Below, in pieces: positions 36,399-48,200 of a stretch of DNA of 64,000 bases; position 1 is the stretch's first letter, and every line of letters begins with the position of its first letter. The position numbers and the translations under genes are program-made. The stretch is from Morchella semilibera. Its lineage: Eukaryota > Ascomycota > Pezizomycetes > Pezizales > Morchellaceae. The notes under the pieces were generated by a model. That model was not told the origin of the DNA and ran no database searches. It saw only the letters and a program-made list of their open reading frames with translations. The stretch covers positions 948,201 through 1,012,200 of the forward strand of contig CM018608.1 in assembly GCA_009192285.1 (NCBI GenBank), given 5' to 3'.

Positions 36399-38347
36399 TT
36401 ATTTGCCTGCGATTGAGAGCTTTGCTAATTTTGTTAGCTCTTTCGCTTCCTCCTCTTCCTCCTTTCTACATCTTGTACAGCTGCATCTACCACCTAGGGG
36501 GCCCCAAGCATGCTCCTGTCGCTCCCGATAGTCGAGACTGATATCGCAGTAATGACTAAAACACTCTTCTCCCCTTCTCACAGCTGTGACCTGTGTATCG
36601 AGTTTTGCCTCTCTCCCAAGTGCACGAGAGAATCCAGTGAAATTTACTTCACCGCCACATTCCCAGCTAATGTTAGGTTCGCATGAGTGATTGAACATTG
36701 AATAAAGCTTATGGACCTATTCATAATTAACATCTTCTACGCTTAAAAGGGAGGAATTTCTCGAGACGAACCGCAGCAATCTCAGTTCTCCCAGTCCTTT
36801 TGTGTACTCTCGCACTCGCAACACCAATGAACTTCGCCCATAGTGTTTGGATAACCCATAGATCGAAGAAGTCAACTGCGTTTGGCTGGAAGATATCCAC
36901 ATCCATTTCCATTAGCATTTGGATTGGACGGGTAACCTGGTTGGTGAAGTTGAAAGGAAGAGCTTGCTGCTCGAGGAGAGTTGGTTTGTAATCTGGAAAG
37001 GTCCCCACACGGTTGACGCCGTAAAGGTATTTGACTTCAGGCAGCTCCAGAGGATGTGTATCCAATGTTATCGCAGTTGCATAAGTCTTCAGCAACAGAA
37101 GTGAGTGTGCAGAACTTGTGGAGATACTAGCATTGATGGAACGGTAGACCCAGCCGAAATCTCTGCCACAAAGAGCAGGATGATATCTTAGATTTCAAGG
37201 TTAGTATTTCCAAGAGCTCGAGACTTCAGGAATAATTTTTTATTCACTTCTCCATTGCGTTCTCTTTGCATTTTTCAGAACACCACATGATCCCGCTTTC
37301 TTCGTCGCCCTCCCAACAGTCTTCACATGTTTCATATGTGTCTCCAAGGTCTGCTGCACAAAACTCGCACAGTCTCGAATACTCTGGATCTGAAAGTACG
37401 GTCAAGGGCGACATTTCCCTAAAGAAGGTTTCTCCAATATAGATATCCTCTTTCGCATAGACACCGAGTTGCTTTTCCGAACCCGACACTTCATCCGAAA
37501 GCTCTAATTTGTTTAGAGGATCCTGCCTCTTTTGCAGGATAGGTAGGTCCACAACCCTAATTTCCACCTTATCGGAGCACTCGGCCATTATTGCGTTTAA
37601 TGATGCCACAGTTTCTGGGGCGTACCGATCAGGCTCATGATGGTTCCAAGGATAGACCTCCCTCCTACAGCCGCCGTGCCTAAAGAGTATATCTGGATTA
37701 AGTTTGAATCTAGGGTCCTGTGCCTTCTTTTTCTCCATTAATCGATGGATTTCATCCGTTTCGGCTTTGAAGTTGATTGGTGCGGGCAAAGCCGCGGCAT
37801 CTGGATATCGTTCAAGACCCATTTTGCAATACGTCAGGGCATCCATAAAGCACCTTGCTTCTTTCAATGCCCGTGCTAGAGTGAACAAAGCTGTAGCCTC
37901 CATTCCGTCCACGGAGGTCTTCAATAGCTTCTTGATCTGATTTTCGGGAAGAGCCCTCTCGGATAAAAGGCGGATATGAGAGTATGTTGTGACGAATGCC
38001 TGTTCGCCTATTCCCCACTCCTTATCTTCCTCGCCGTCATATTCGCCACTTTCTTTCCTTGATATTATTGATTTATCTTGTACTGTCTCTCGAATAGCAT
38101 CACCAAGCAGGAGAGCTCGATATGCATCACCGGCAGCTAGGTCGGGGTACCCAAGCTTAAGATGTACCTGTGAGCGGTCTACATAGGCGAGAGTATTATA
38201 AGGAGTATGCGAGAGGACCTCTGTGTAAATTTCCCGGGCGATGAGAAGGTCATTTCGAGCAAGAGCTGCTGCAGCCTTGTGGATAAGTGACTGAGATGCA
38301 AGCAAATCAGGGTCGTCGAGGATCGAGGATCCGGAATTTGTATCCAT
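36399..38347 (-). CDS. TPR plus SET-domain protein, putative lysine methyltransferase
   Basis: Three exons on the minus strand (38347-37248, 37186-36772, 36716-36399; introns 62 and 55 bp) close at 610 residues. Residues about 20-190 form helical TPR-like repeats (AAAALARNDLLIAREIYTEVL, then YNTLAYVDRSQVHLKLGY). The SET domain starts near LGVYAKEDIYIGETFF, holds a MYND-like Cys cluster (CEFCAADLG, CEDCWEG, MWCSEKC), then the cofactor motif NHSCEPN at about 514-520, a catalytic-type Tyr in HYCDISLDYRERQ and a post-SET cluster CSCTRC. This is the fungal TPR/SET (SMYD-like) layout; substrate unknown. Intron 2 has an imperfect donor (GTTCGT) but is the only choice that keeps EIAAVHKLYSMFNHSC in frame. 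Confidence 0.87.
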
Positions 38348-39779
38348 TTTTGATTGAGGAGGTAAACCGCAATGTTGTGTTTTTTTAGAAGTTGAGCCTA
38401 TGTACAGTAGTTGTGTATGTTAGTGAGGTCCTTTTTATGGAGGGGTTTCCGGACCTTTTTTTTTCTTAGCGTGACGTGCGCCCCATGAACCAGTGCTAGG
38501 CTCTAGTCATGTGGTCCGAGCGTCATCGTGGTTAAAATCTAGCAAAAACAGCAAAAAACATACTATACGTATGAATGTAGCTTCGAGCATATGTCCAACA
38601 AACTGGTTCATTACACCAAGGCCTAAAGGAAATCGAGAAGCGGAAAACTACTTGATTAAAGTATGACGTTGTGCATTCTCTAGCAGGGTTACCATCACTA
38701 CTATCAATTGCTTCGGGTATTATCGTTTCATATATCCTCCATATCGTGAGAATATACAGGTGGTGTCGTGACTTCCAATATTAGTGGAAGGGTACAGACG
38801 ATACATGTAGTTATGTAGCTGTTCGAGCCCTGGGATCAGCATCGCTAAACACTTTCTGCAGGGGAAATACTACCCACATGCACCCACTCCCGGGCAAACC
38901 ATGCGAAAGCCCGAAGATGCTTGTTTATCATTATATCTCACTCGTTTGTGTGTTCAAAAGGCTGAACACAGTAGTATGCTAGCCATATTGATTGGGACAA
39001 ATGTAGTTTGTCATTTTACCTATTCGCGTGCTGGTGTAGTACAGTATGAAATCACCACCATAGTACTATAGAATTTAGTGACGAATACCGACATTAGAGG
39101 AAGACTACCAATACAAAGTATATTCTTACCGTATTGACCCCCCCCCCCCCTTTTTGGCGCTGTGCAATGCTACTTGACATGATGCCAGGTGCCAATAAAG
39201 CCTTTTCCGTAAAGAACTCAGAGATTTTATGAACAGTACTCTATATTATTAATAGGTACATGTATTGACCGCTGAAAATAGATAGAAATAATATGTTGAA
39301 TGATACTTAGCCGCCAAACCAGATATAGTGTATATATACATCAACCCGAATTAGAAGCAAGGAAAAAAAAAACTGATCAAAAGAAAAGTCATATCTCTAA
39401 CGCTACCTAAGTACCTCGTTATATGGACAACATTGATTTTTTTTTACTGAAGTTTTGCATTTTATCCCTCAGCTCGCCCTCCACCCCCCTCTTTATCAAC
39501 CCTCATGATGAAAAGTCTGCGCGTACGCTTCTAGTTGATCATCGCACACTACAACCACCGCAAGCAAACCACAAAAGGAAACAAGTATAAGAGAAGGAGA
39601 AAAGAGGAGGATTAAATAAGAAGAATAAAATGATCCACTACATCTGACGCCTCCTCTGCCCCCGGGCGTAATCCAAATGTCACGCAAACTATTGCAATTG
39701 CCTTTAATATTGTTTTTGGTTTCTTCCTCACTCATCCGGCGCCATTTATTTACCCCTTGGGTTTCCTGCGTGGAGTTGG
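38348..39779. other. 1.4-kb intergenic, no gene recognised
   Basis: Promoter side of the TPR/SET gene and 3' side of the CK2 gene. It contains TACATGTA at 38802-38809 and 39257-39264, a C run followed by a T run near 39137-39155, and A/T runs near 39362 and 39438. Gene-like frames are absent. Confidence 0.55.
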
Positions 39780-42081
39780 TCATCCACCAACAACCTTGAT
39801 ATCGTCTTCACCCAAGCTTTCCTCTTCGCCATCGCTATCCTCTGGCCCTTCCCCATCATCGCTGCTGTATCCTGCATCTACAGGAGTCTCCGCGTACCGG
39901 GTTGTCTCGTCGAGTATGGCTATTTGCTCTGGTTTGGCCCGTAACCACCCCATCCTGGGACCGCTTCTCGCACGTTCTGAAACCCGGAAACCGTATATTC
40001 GCATCTCATACTGTTTGCCCTTCCCAAGACCTGGTGCGAGGTTCGATGCCAACACGCCGTTAATTAATGGGACGTTGGCGCTGCTTGTGCCTTTTCTGCC
40101 ACCTGCAGAGTTGAGAGACGAGCCTGATATTATTTCCTTGCGACCGTTTCCAGATACATCAAGCTCCGGGAAGGTCATTAGAAAGAGCGATGCAAACGTT
40201 GTGCCGAAGTACGCCCCATCAACAGTTTGGAAACGTGAATTAGGTGGCACATAGATATCACAGCAAGATGGGCAAAAAAGCTTTACTGTTTCTACGCCGG
40301 GAGTGTCGGAATATCCACAGGGGAGGACGCGCGCGTTGTTGCAGAACACCCGCTGACAGAAGCCGAAATGGTTTGAAAGGTATTTTTCATACATGACCTG
40401 GATACCTTGTCGCGAGGTAATAAACCTTTGATGAATGAGACCGTAGAGAAGCTCTGCGGAGTTCTCAATTATGGAGAGATCTGAAGCGACTCGCATATGA
40501 CCAGCGCGACGGCGGTAGGTGGGCTGAGCACCAGGCTGTTCAGACAGTGACTCAGATGCCGATGCAGCAGAGTCAGAGTCATCCTCAGGCTCTACATCAA
40601 GAATCATTTCAAGAGCTTCCTTATACCTGTAGTTGGAGGAGCTTAGCTTAATTCACGAGAGGAAAAAAGAAAGAGGGAAAGGAGAGAATGTAGACGCAGG
40701 TAATGAGCGAAAGCAGCTAGGCGGGCAAATGATGCAATGTGTAGGATCTAGTTTTAAAGAATCTACAAAAAGATCTATAAGATATGTAATAGAGAATAAC
40801 TCACATAGGGACCATAGCACCGAGACCTGTCAAGTTGAAATCATCCTCGATGAACTCTTCGCTGACTTCAGCAAAATATTCGTGTCCGACCATGTTGCAA
40901 AAACTGCTGATCCAAGACTCATCCTCCATATCTTCTTCGTCTTCCTCCTCCTCTTCTTCTTCTTCCTCTTCGGAGTGCTCTTCCTCCTCTTCGGAGGCCG
41001 ACTGATCCGAGGAGTGTTGTGAGTGGGAATGTGTGGGAGAAGCCGGCGGTAGTGCGTTGGAAGAAGACGGGGGGTTCTGGGAGGAGAGAGGAGGGGAACG
41101 GGGTTGGGCTATAGCCAGATTAAGATAAGCACACAAGGGCGATACATGTCAGCCTTGATATGGTGAAAGCCTAGCGGGAAAGCTCATAACCACACGCAAA
41201 GGGGGGAGATGTGGGGGACGGTGAGGGGGGGGGGGGGAGGTAGGATACATGTATATGTATGGATAGATGAGGCAAGGAGGGGCAGCTAGGTAGCAAGGTA
41301 GCAACCAGGATAACGTACCGTATCTTCCCGCCAATTCGTCCTCCTTCAGTCTTCCACTACCAGGGGTAGCAGAAGTAGCAGCAATTCCGGACCGACTACT
41401 CTCTCCTTTTACTCCCGGCGGCGCGGTTCGATCTCTCTTGACAATTCCAATTCCTCGATGAACGAGGGGCCCGCGAGCGGCAGCTGCTCCACTACGTCTA
41501 TAAAGTGTGCTTTTTAGTAGTTCAAGGTCGTACTCGGGTTCGTCCTTAGACTCGCCGACTTCGAGCGGCGGCTCTGCAACTTCACTGAGTTGTTCAGATA
41601 GTGGCAGTATCTTTGCGGAAGGCTCGGTGACGGCTGTGGGAGTATTAACGATAGCGGAAGTAGAATCAGCAGCAGAACTAGTAATAGCTGCTGATGTTTG
41701 AGAAGGCAGTGACTGTGGTTGTGGAGGCAAGGTGATGGAGGTGGGAGCCTTCTTGGGCTCTTGGTTGTTTTCGTCGTTGTTGTCGACGAGCGCCGCCTTG
41801 GAGTCTATTTTCTGGCGGGTATCTTGCGTCTGTTGCGTGTTCGTCGCACTGGCGCGTGGCGGCAAGGGGAAGTTGAAGCGCGAATTATCTACGTCGTCGT
41901 TTTTATTCTGTGGCTGAGTCGTCGTTGTCGGGTATGTGGGTGAGTCGGGCAGCGGTTGAAAATTGCGGGCGTCGGGGTAGTTCACGTCGGGCAACCGCTG
42001 CTCCTGCTGATGTTGCTCAGAGTTGCCTTCAATAGTCGGCGGCGGGGTTGGTGGCATAGGTTTATTGGGTGTGAGAGCCAT
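39780..42081 (-). CDS. ckb2: Casein kinase 2 regulatory (beta) subunit with long N-terminal extension
   Basis: Regulatory subunit of protein kinase CK2, which tetramerises the holoenzyme. Exons on the minus strand are 42081-41319, 41108-40805 and 40626-39780; they close in frame at 637 residues. The CK2-beta core starts near residue 319: [54 protein letters not shown], then the zinc ribbon with Cys about 446, 451, 474 and 477 (CQRVFC...CPSC), and [18 protein letters not shown]. The core before the tail resembles yeast Ckb2. Upstream are a Glu/Asp tract and about 255 Pro/Ser/Gln-rich residues from exon 1 that I do not recognise. If intron 1 (GTACGT...CTATAG) is not real, exon 1 is a separate gene. 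Beta subunits are usually 210-350 residues, so this length is odd. Confidence 0.85.
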
Positions 42082-42729
42082 TCCAACTTGGTAACAACTG
42101 TGGCTTTGCTCCTAGACTAGTGCAAGGGGTTGTAACTTGCTGGCGTTAAAAAAAAAAAAAAAGGGTGCGCGCGATAATCCTTTTTTTCTTCACTTACAAC
42201 AATAGCTGAGTCCAAGTCGACGGTGAGAGAACTGTAAAACTTATATTTACCTGGGGCTTTGTAAGGAAGATAAAGGGGAGGAATAGTAGCAGATCGACAT
42301 TTCTATATACATCCAACTACATGACCTTTTTGATTCTTGTCGCTACCTGAATCTGACGATTGCGTGTCTCTGTTTGGGTCGTTATGAACAGTGTGGCGCT
42401 AAATCCACCTATCAGGTCCCTTTGTGTCTTCGCACCGGCGTGTTGTGCCTTTCTACTTTCTGAGCACTCGTGTGGCGCATGATCAAAACCCTAATGTTCA
42501 CGTACCACCCTTATCAAGGTTGACGGCCGTGGGCAGGTACTATTGATCATTCCGATAACTATAAACAAGAATTTATACCTACTACTCTCGTGGACCACAC
42601 GCGAGGTAGGTTGGCCGAACACCGATCCTTTGTTCTTTATATTCAGAGGGGGGCTTACTCTGAACGGAAATACCTAACAGAAAGCCTAGTTCATTACCGT
42701 GATACACAAAACCAATATCAAACCCTAAA
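42082..42729. promoter_or_regulatory. divergent promoter region, CK2-beta and SET gene
   Basis: 648 bp between divergent starts. It contains an A run near 42148-42162 and a T run near 42181, plus CACACCAATATCAAACCC-type leader sequence just before the SET gene. No binding site can be named with confidence. Confidence 0.5.
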
Positions 42730-43392
42730 ATGCCACCTAAAGGCTCAAGCCAAAGTTCAAGGACCCAAAAATCTGTAAAGCAGAAGCAGGGTCAACGTCG
42801 ACCTCTTTCCTATCCAAGTGTACCCTCAAATTGGCCCTCGGAGATATTATATCTTTCTCGCCCACAAATATCAAAATCTTTACCTGCATCGACAATCTCA
42901 CAATTAAGCCTCTCCCCTACACCACCTACTCCAATATCACGACCCAGTCCACTTGTTAGAATTAGAAAAATTGATTCTCCTGCCCACCCAGCTAATGGCC
43001 AGTTTGGCCTCTTTGCTGCATCGAATCTTCCCGCAAAATCGTTCATCCTCGACTATCTAGGCTATGTTCATGATTCGGCTGACACGGACGAAAATTCCGA
43101 TTATGATCTCTGTCTGGACCGGGAGTTGGGTGTCGGTGTAGATGCTCGAAGGGCGGGGAACGAGACAAGAATGGTCAATGATTATCGGGGAGTTCCAGGC
43201 TTTGAAAGGCCAAATGTCCTTTTCGAAACCAGACGGGTTAGTGGTGAGAATGGGGAGTTGAGGATGGCGCTGTGGGTTGGTAGTAAGGATATCAGAAAGG
43301 GCGTTGAACTTTGCGTTAGTTATGGGAAGGGATTCTGGCAAGGGAGAATTAAAGAGGAGGAAAGCACTGAAAATGAGACCAATGAAGAGTAG
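42730..43392 (+). CDS. small SET-domain protein, putative methyltransferase
   Basis: A single exon of 220 residues. The first 70 residues are basic and Ser/Pro-rich. The SET fold then follows: VRIRKIDSPAHPANGQFGLFAA (SET-N strand), ILDYLGYVH, DYDLCLD, VGVDARRAGNETRMVNDYRGV (the cofactor-binding step, with N-D-Y in place of the usual NHSC) and VSYGKGFW near the C-terminus, where the catalytic-type Tyr lies. It has no pre- or post-SET Cys cluster. I know this layout from uncharacterised fungal SET proteins; the substrate is unknown. It is divergent from the CK2-beta gene. Confidence 0.82.
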   Translation: MPPKGSSQSSRTQKSVKQKQGQRRPLSYPSVPSNWPSEILYLSRPQISKSLPASTISQLSLSPTPPTPISRPSPLVRIRKIDSPAHPANGQFGLFAASNLPAKSFILDYLGYVHDSADTDENSDYDLCLDRELGVGVDARRAGNETRMVNDYRGVPGFERPNVLFETRRVSGENGELRMALWVGSKDIRKGVELCVSYGKGFWQGRIKEEESTENETNEE

Positions 43393-44494
43393 AATTTTGA
43401 CGTTAGTACCTCTGAATATCATGCTTTTTGGCCGGTTGACTGCATTCATCGCCATTAATTGCCTACCAAAGAAGTATCAAAAAGAGCCTAACTAGTTCTT
43501 GGGCCCTGGTGAATTTATTAGTTACTTACATGTACATTTTATACGAGCTCGCGAGGCGATATTGGCCGGCTGCATGTAAGTACATACATGTACAACCGCC
43601 TTAACTACATGTACAGATATCCGAAATTTATACCAGATCCTGCCCATCTACTACGCATACCAGGGCAAGTCTATCTACAGACTTGCGTCCCCCTACAACC
43701 GTAAGTAAATACCATATAAATACGGTATCGTGACGTAAAACCTTCGAATCAATTGAATCTGAACCTCAGCCATCATGCTGTAGCAATGTTGTAGCAATAC
43801 CACAGTAGCACGGTATTCTGGCAGATAAGGTACTGAATACCCCGCTTTTTTGTACTATATGTAATATTATGGCCCCTCGGATGATTCATGTACTGCCAAT
43901 GCTTTAATTTATATCCAAAATCCGCAGTCGATACGTATTAGTGTGTTTACGGCCCATGAGTTTATTTGAACAAATCCTAGGTTATTTTAACATGTATGTT
44001 AAAATTGTCTATACAATACATGCTAGAGGAATTTTTTATGTGCGCGAATTACAGTATGATCCAGTAAGTACAGTACCAAAAAGCGGGTGTATCCAGTACC
44101 TTATCAGAAGTTTTGCTAGATACCGTAAAGTATTGCTACGGGACCTATTACACCCTCCTTTTGTACTGTACATAATCATTGTAAGTATTTACATAGCGCG
44201 CAAAGGGCTCCAGTTCCAAAATCTGGTAACCTCACCAACCAATCAAGCAAGTAGAATTTGGAGCCAACTCTGTCTGCGCAAAGGGCCTAGGTATGCTTGT
44301 TCTGGTTACCCGGATTTGACAGATATCCTTAAGAACTTCATCCACTGATAAATCTATCCCCTAAAATTCGATATCAACACCAATTACTCGAATTGATAAT
44401 CTCCAACCCCGGCCCACAAAGAGTGAAAGACTATCCTAAAATTATACACCCTCAATTTTTTTTAACTCCAAATACCTATACCGACAGTAATTAA
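43393..44494. other. intergenic with palindromes and an inverted-repeat element
   Basis: It holds three TACATGTA palindromes (43527, 43585, 43606) and the inverted-repeat structure at 43791-44139. The rest is AT-rich, with no gene except the short pkr1 leader. The plus-strand frame 43941-44348 largely overlaps the inverted repeat and is not considered real. Confidence 0.55.
43791..44139. repeat. inverted-repeat element, about 349 bp
   Basis: Outer arms share GTAGCAATAC, and after a gap share GATAAGGTACTG(A/G)ATAC(A)CCCGCTTTTT(T/G)GTACT on opposite strands. The best core match is about 35 bp with few differences. No target duplication could be fixed. A related motif (AGTACARTACCAAAA) occurs at 58.39 and 59.27 kb, again as an inverted pair, so this looks like a dispersed family, possibly non-autonomous DNA transposons. 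Ends are approximate. Confidence 0.6.
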
Positions 44495-44791
44495 ATGGCT
44501 AGCTTCTTCTCAGATATCTGGCTTTCCGTGTTTGAGCCCGGCACAAATAAGTCCCTTGTCATTGCAACCCATACATCCTTTGCACTACTTCAAATTGTAT
44601 TATTTGCCCTTCTCGTAGCCACGAGAAGCGGGCATTTCGTATTCCTAACCCTCATCTGCGCGGGTCTATGGGCGGCAATCACCTGGTTTATCAGAGAGGT
44701 CGAGGCGATAAAAAAAGCGGAAACACTAGAGAAGGAGAAGATGGGGGAGAGGGAGGGGGATAGTAGTGAGGAGGTCAAGAAGGTTAAATAG
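44495..44791 (+). CDS. pkr1: Pkr1, V-ATPase assembly factor of the ER
   Basis: A single exon of 98 residues. Yeast Pkr1 is an ER membrane protein needed for assembly of the V-ATPase Vo sector. The family signature is complete: MASFFSDIWLSVFEPGTN at the N-terminus, two hydrophobic hairpin spans (about 22-43 FALLQIVLFALLVATRSGHF, and about 45-67 FLTLICAGLWAAITWFI), then a charged Lys/Glu tail (KAETLEKEKMGEREGD). Start: TTAAATGG with the conserved MASFFS directly after. It is convergent with the GEN1-like gene. Confidence 0.93.
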   Translation: MASFFSDIWLSVFEPGTNKSLVIATHTSFALLQIVLFALLVATRSGHFVFLTLICAGLWAAITWFIREVEAIKKAETLEKEKMGEREGDSSEEVKKVK

Positions 44792-45256
44792 AGATCGATC
44801 GAGGTGTGGGGCTATTTTAATAACTATTCAATCGATATCACTCCGAGTCATAGTTTCCTCGCGCGTCGCAGCCAAAAATATTGAGGTCTTTTAAGCTCAA
44901 CCCTGATATTTCCCATCAGGCCTGGGACTTATAGTATAGAGAGGTACATCTACCGTCAAACTCCTTTTTTCCCTCTTGGAATGCTGCAAGTCTTATATAG
45001 GGATGGATGGAGTTATAGTAGGTTTTGCCAATTGGTCCTGGTTGTGAAAGATAACTATTGTTTATAATGCACATAATATTACCCAATACATACATGTATA
45101 CATCTATGTTTTCTCTTTATAATACAACTGATAATCAAAAATTTCTTAAGACCAAGATCAGAGGAACGCAACGCTACCCGCAATACCCTCCATAAAAAAA
45201 AAGAAGAAAATGAACGACACAGACCAAAACTCCAAGACACTTTTAAACAGTCAGGC
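44792..45256. other. intergenic, pkr1 and GEN1-like 3' ends
   Basis: A short convergent spacer. It contains TACATGTA at 45091-45098 within ATACATACATGTATACAT, and an A run near 45195. No gene is recognised. Confidence 0.55.
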
Positions 45257-48200
45257 TTAATCATCACCTGTCAAGTCTATAACGTCTACATCCCTCCACA
45301 ACGCCTTTCCCTCCGGGATACTCCAATCGTCTTCAATGAATTCCCAATGACCAACCAGGCTTTCTCTCAATGCAATCCTTTTTGTAGTCTTGCCATTTAC
45401 CACTATATGTCCCCTTTCCATTTTCGTGGATAGAGTGGCGCCCTTGATATCTAGTACCCCACTTGCCACGCCTCGTCTAGCCCTGACGTTATCTGTACAG
45501 GAGCAACAGGAGTAGCTGCGGTATCTAATTCGTCGTCTAGTACCTGTACTTGAATGTTTTGCGCTATTTGTGTGGAGACATCAGCATCCGCGATGACACT
45601 CGCGCCTCTGTCCACTACACCCGCACCCGCCCCAGTTGGCGCCACTACCCCTAAAGTATGAGAAGTACTATGACCAGCTATCTTGTTTTGCACTTCCGCT
45701 TGGGCATCATCCAGCGTCTCTATAGGGGCATCGGCAATACCTGCCGTGTCAGAAGCGGAAAACACCCTCCTTAAAGGCGAGGCAGGGTGATGACGTGCAG
45801 CGGGAATCAGAAACGGGATGGGGGAAGTGAGGGTGTATTTCTTCTTGTCTTTAGGCAGCTCCGACGGCTGCTGGGAATCTTTCGTCTTCGCTTTCCTCCC
45901 TTTCCGCTTTGTGGTGATATTTGGGCTTAAATGAGCGGACGGCGAAAATTCGAGAGTACTGTCTATGCTCTCCTCGTCGACATCATCCTCATCATCTCCA
46001 ATCAGATCTACTACCTGAAGACGCCCAAGAGCGGCTGTCGGTGTACGTGGCGGTGATGATTCTATGGCATGATATATATCTGACGGAGGCGTCCTTATTT
46101 CGAGCATTTTAGACTCATGGAGTTGTGCGCTTGATCGCGAGGCCCCCGTGATATTAGATGACCTGTATTTCTTGGTGGGTGTATTTGGTGGAGAAGTCTT
46201 TGTATACGCATCGTCAATTTCAGGAGCAGGAGCTGGTGACGATTCAATCGTTATTGTCTCGTATGTTGGACATGGTCGAGGTGCCAATGGCGACGGCGAA
46301 CAAAAGCGAGGTGAACCAGGCAAACCAGAAAAAGACTCCAAAAATGAATCCTCTGGTATTTTTGTAGAAGATCGTTGATCTACATCTTGAATAGCAGAGG
46401 ATATACTAGTTGTTCCCCAGGAATTTATCCAATCCCCATCGGACCCATCAGAATTTTCCTCTTGATGGGATTTTGTATGTTTCTTTAGCGGCTTCGAAGC
46501 CATGGACTTGGAACTATCAGCCATTTTTTTTAGCCCTGGTCCGTCAAGGGCAGGTTCTTGAGTGAGTGAACGGTTGGGTCTACGTTCAGCAAGGGAATAA
46601 TCAGATTCAGATGCATCAAATGGTCTCTGTGAAGAAGCCAATGTAAGAGAATCCAAATCCTCACAGATTCTCATCTCTGACCCTTTCCATCTGGACTTCT
46701 CCATGACATTCGATTTTGAAACACTCATATACTTCAGGATCGACTCTGACGTGGCCCCTTCCTTCGGTTTAGCTTTCGTTTTTTGCCGAAGTTTTCTTGG
46801 ATGGCTTTGTATTAGAAACCTTGGGTGTTTCCCATTCTTCGATTCGCTTCCCGAGGCTTTTCCGAGCAAATAACTCCTGAACCCATACTCTCTCTACGGC
46901 AAAAATATCGTAATTTTTTCGCTTCCTTACGTCTTCCTCATCAAGACCTTCGTCTTCCTCTTGCTCTGATACTTCATCTTCCTCTTCTGCATCCATATCA
47001 ATTTTGATGACTTCCCCTGGGACGAAAGAGATTCGTAGTTCCTTCAGCCCACCAGTCGAAGAATGCTCCCGCTTCCCATGAAAACCTTTTACAATACTGT
47101 CAAGCTCGGCCCCATCCACCCCATCAGCAAGCCTCCTTGACAGAATCGCCGGTGCAAGTGTCCGGACAAAAGCAGCAGCACCACCCTTGCCTTTCCATTC
47201 AAACGCATATCTGACTGCCTCCCGTAGTCGAACCGGATCTACCCTTCCATCCCATACAATCTTCCTTCTCAGCTTCTCTACAGCCTCCCCGGTTGAAATC
47301 GCGGGATTCGTGTAATAACCTAATACCATCCTATCCGGAAAGTCCTCTGGAATTTTGATCACTTTGTTCTTCCTCCGGAAGAATCCACTTTTGTTGGTCT
47401 CAAGTTCAGATGATAACCGCTCTCTCCATTCTCCGAAGCCATCTTCATCGTCTTCTTTAAGATTGCAAAGCTCTTCACCGAACCCTGCTTTTGCTGCCTC
47501 CACTGCGGTCCTGATTCCACACTTTGGGACGCCTTCAGGTAGATAATCCCCACCGCTCATTAGTGCGACAAGTATCATCCCCTTCGGTGTAAGTCCACTA
47601 TCGAGCTTCACAGCTTCACTATTATACACCGTGATATGTGTGGGTGTCGACTTACCCACTTTTCCCTCTCCTGACCAGTTCCGAAAGGTGATTCCACAAC
47701 CAAACATTAGAGTATCTACATCCTCGCTCATCACAGCGTCAACGACACCTAGTCGTTGTAGAAGTGCGCACTCTGCTTCCGCTTCTCCTGGGGCGTCATG
47801 ATACGGAAACCCAAATAGCTTCAAGTATGACTTAGTGTTTTTCTGTAAAGTGGGTGTCACTTGTGTATTTGTCTTGTGGTTCCGCTTGAAAACAGGACGT
47901 TTACGGCCATCGAACACAAAAAGAGGGGTTATGTTCAGTTGGTAGAGGCGAATGAGACGGTAATAAAGTGTTCTGAGAGCTGGGTTTGTTCCGCCTTATT
48001 GGTTGTCCCCACATATTAGTTTTACTCTACCCGGATGGGTCCATGGGGGGTATACCTTTTCCTGATTGAACCTGAAAAGACCAGATCGATGCGTCAACTG
48101 CAAGTCGTAAACGCCTACCCGTAGCTTCGAAGTGGTCTGAAGCAACTTTTGCTAGTGAAATGCGTTCTCCAGGCCCGAGCTCGCTATAAAGCCTGTTGTT

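Noticed and set aside
43941-44348. Plus-strand frame of 135 codons
   Set aside because: Largely made of the inverted-repeat element at 43791-44139; treated as repeat, not gene.
46778-46784. The run AAAAAAC in the GEN1-like gene as a programmed -1 frameshift site
   Set aside because: A AAA AAC is a classical slippery heptamer, but a -1 slip does not lead into the frame that carries the conserved downstream text; a +1 change is needed. A homopolymer length error or decay explains it better.
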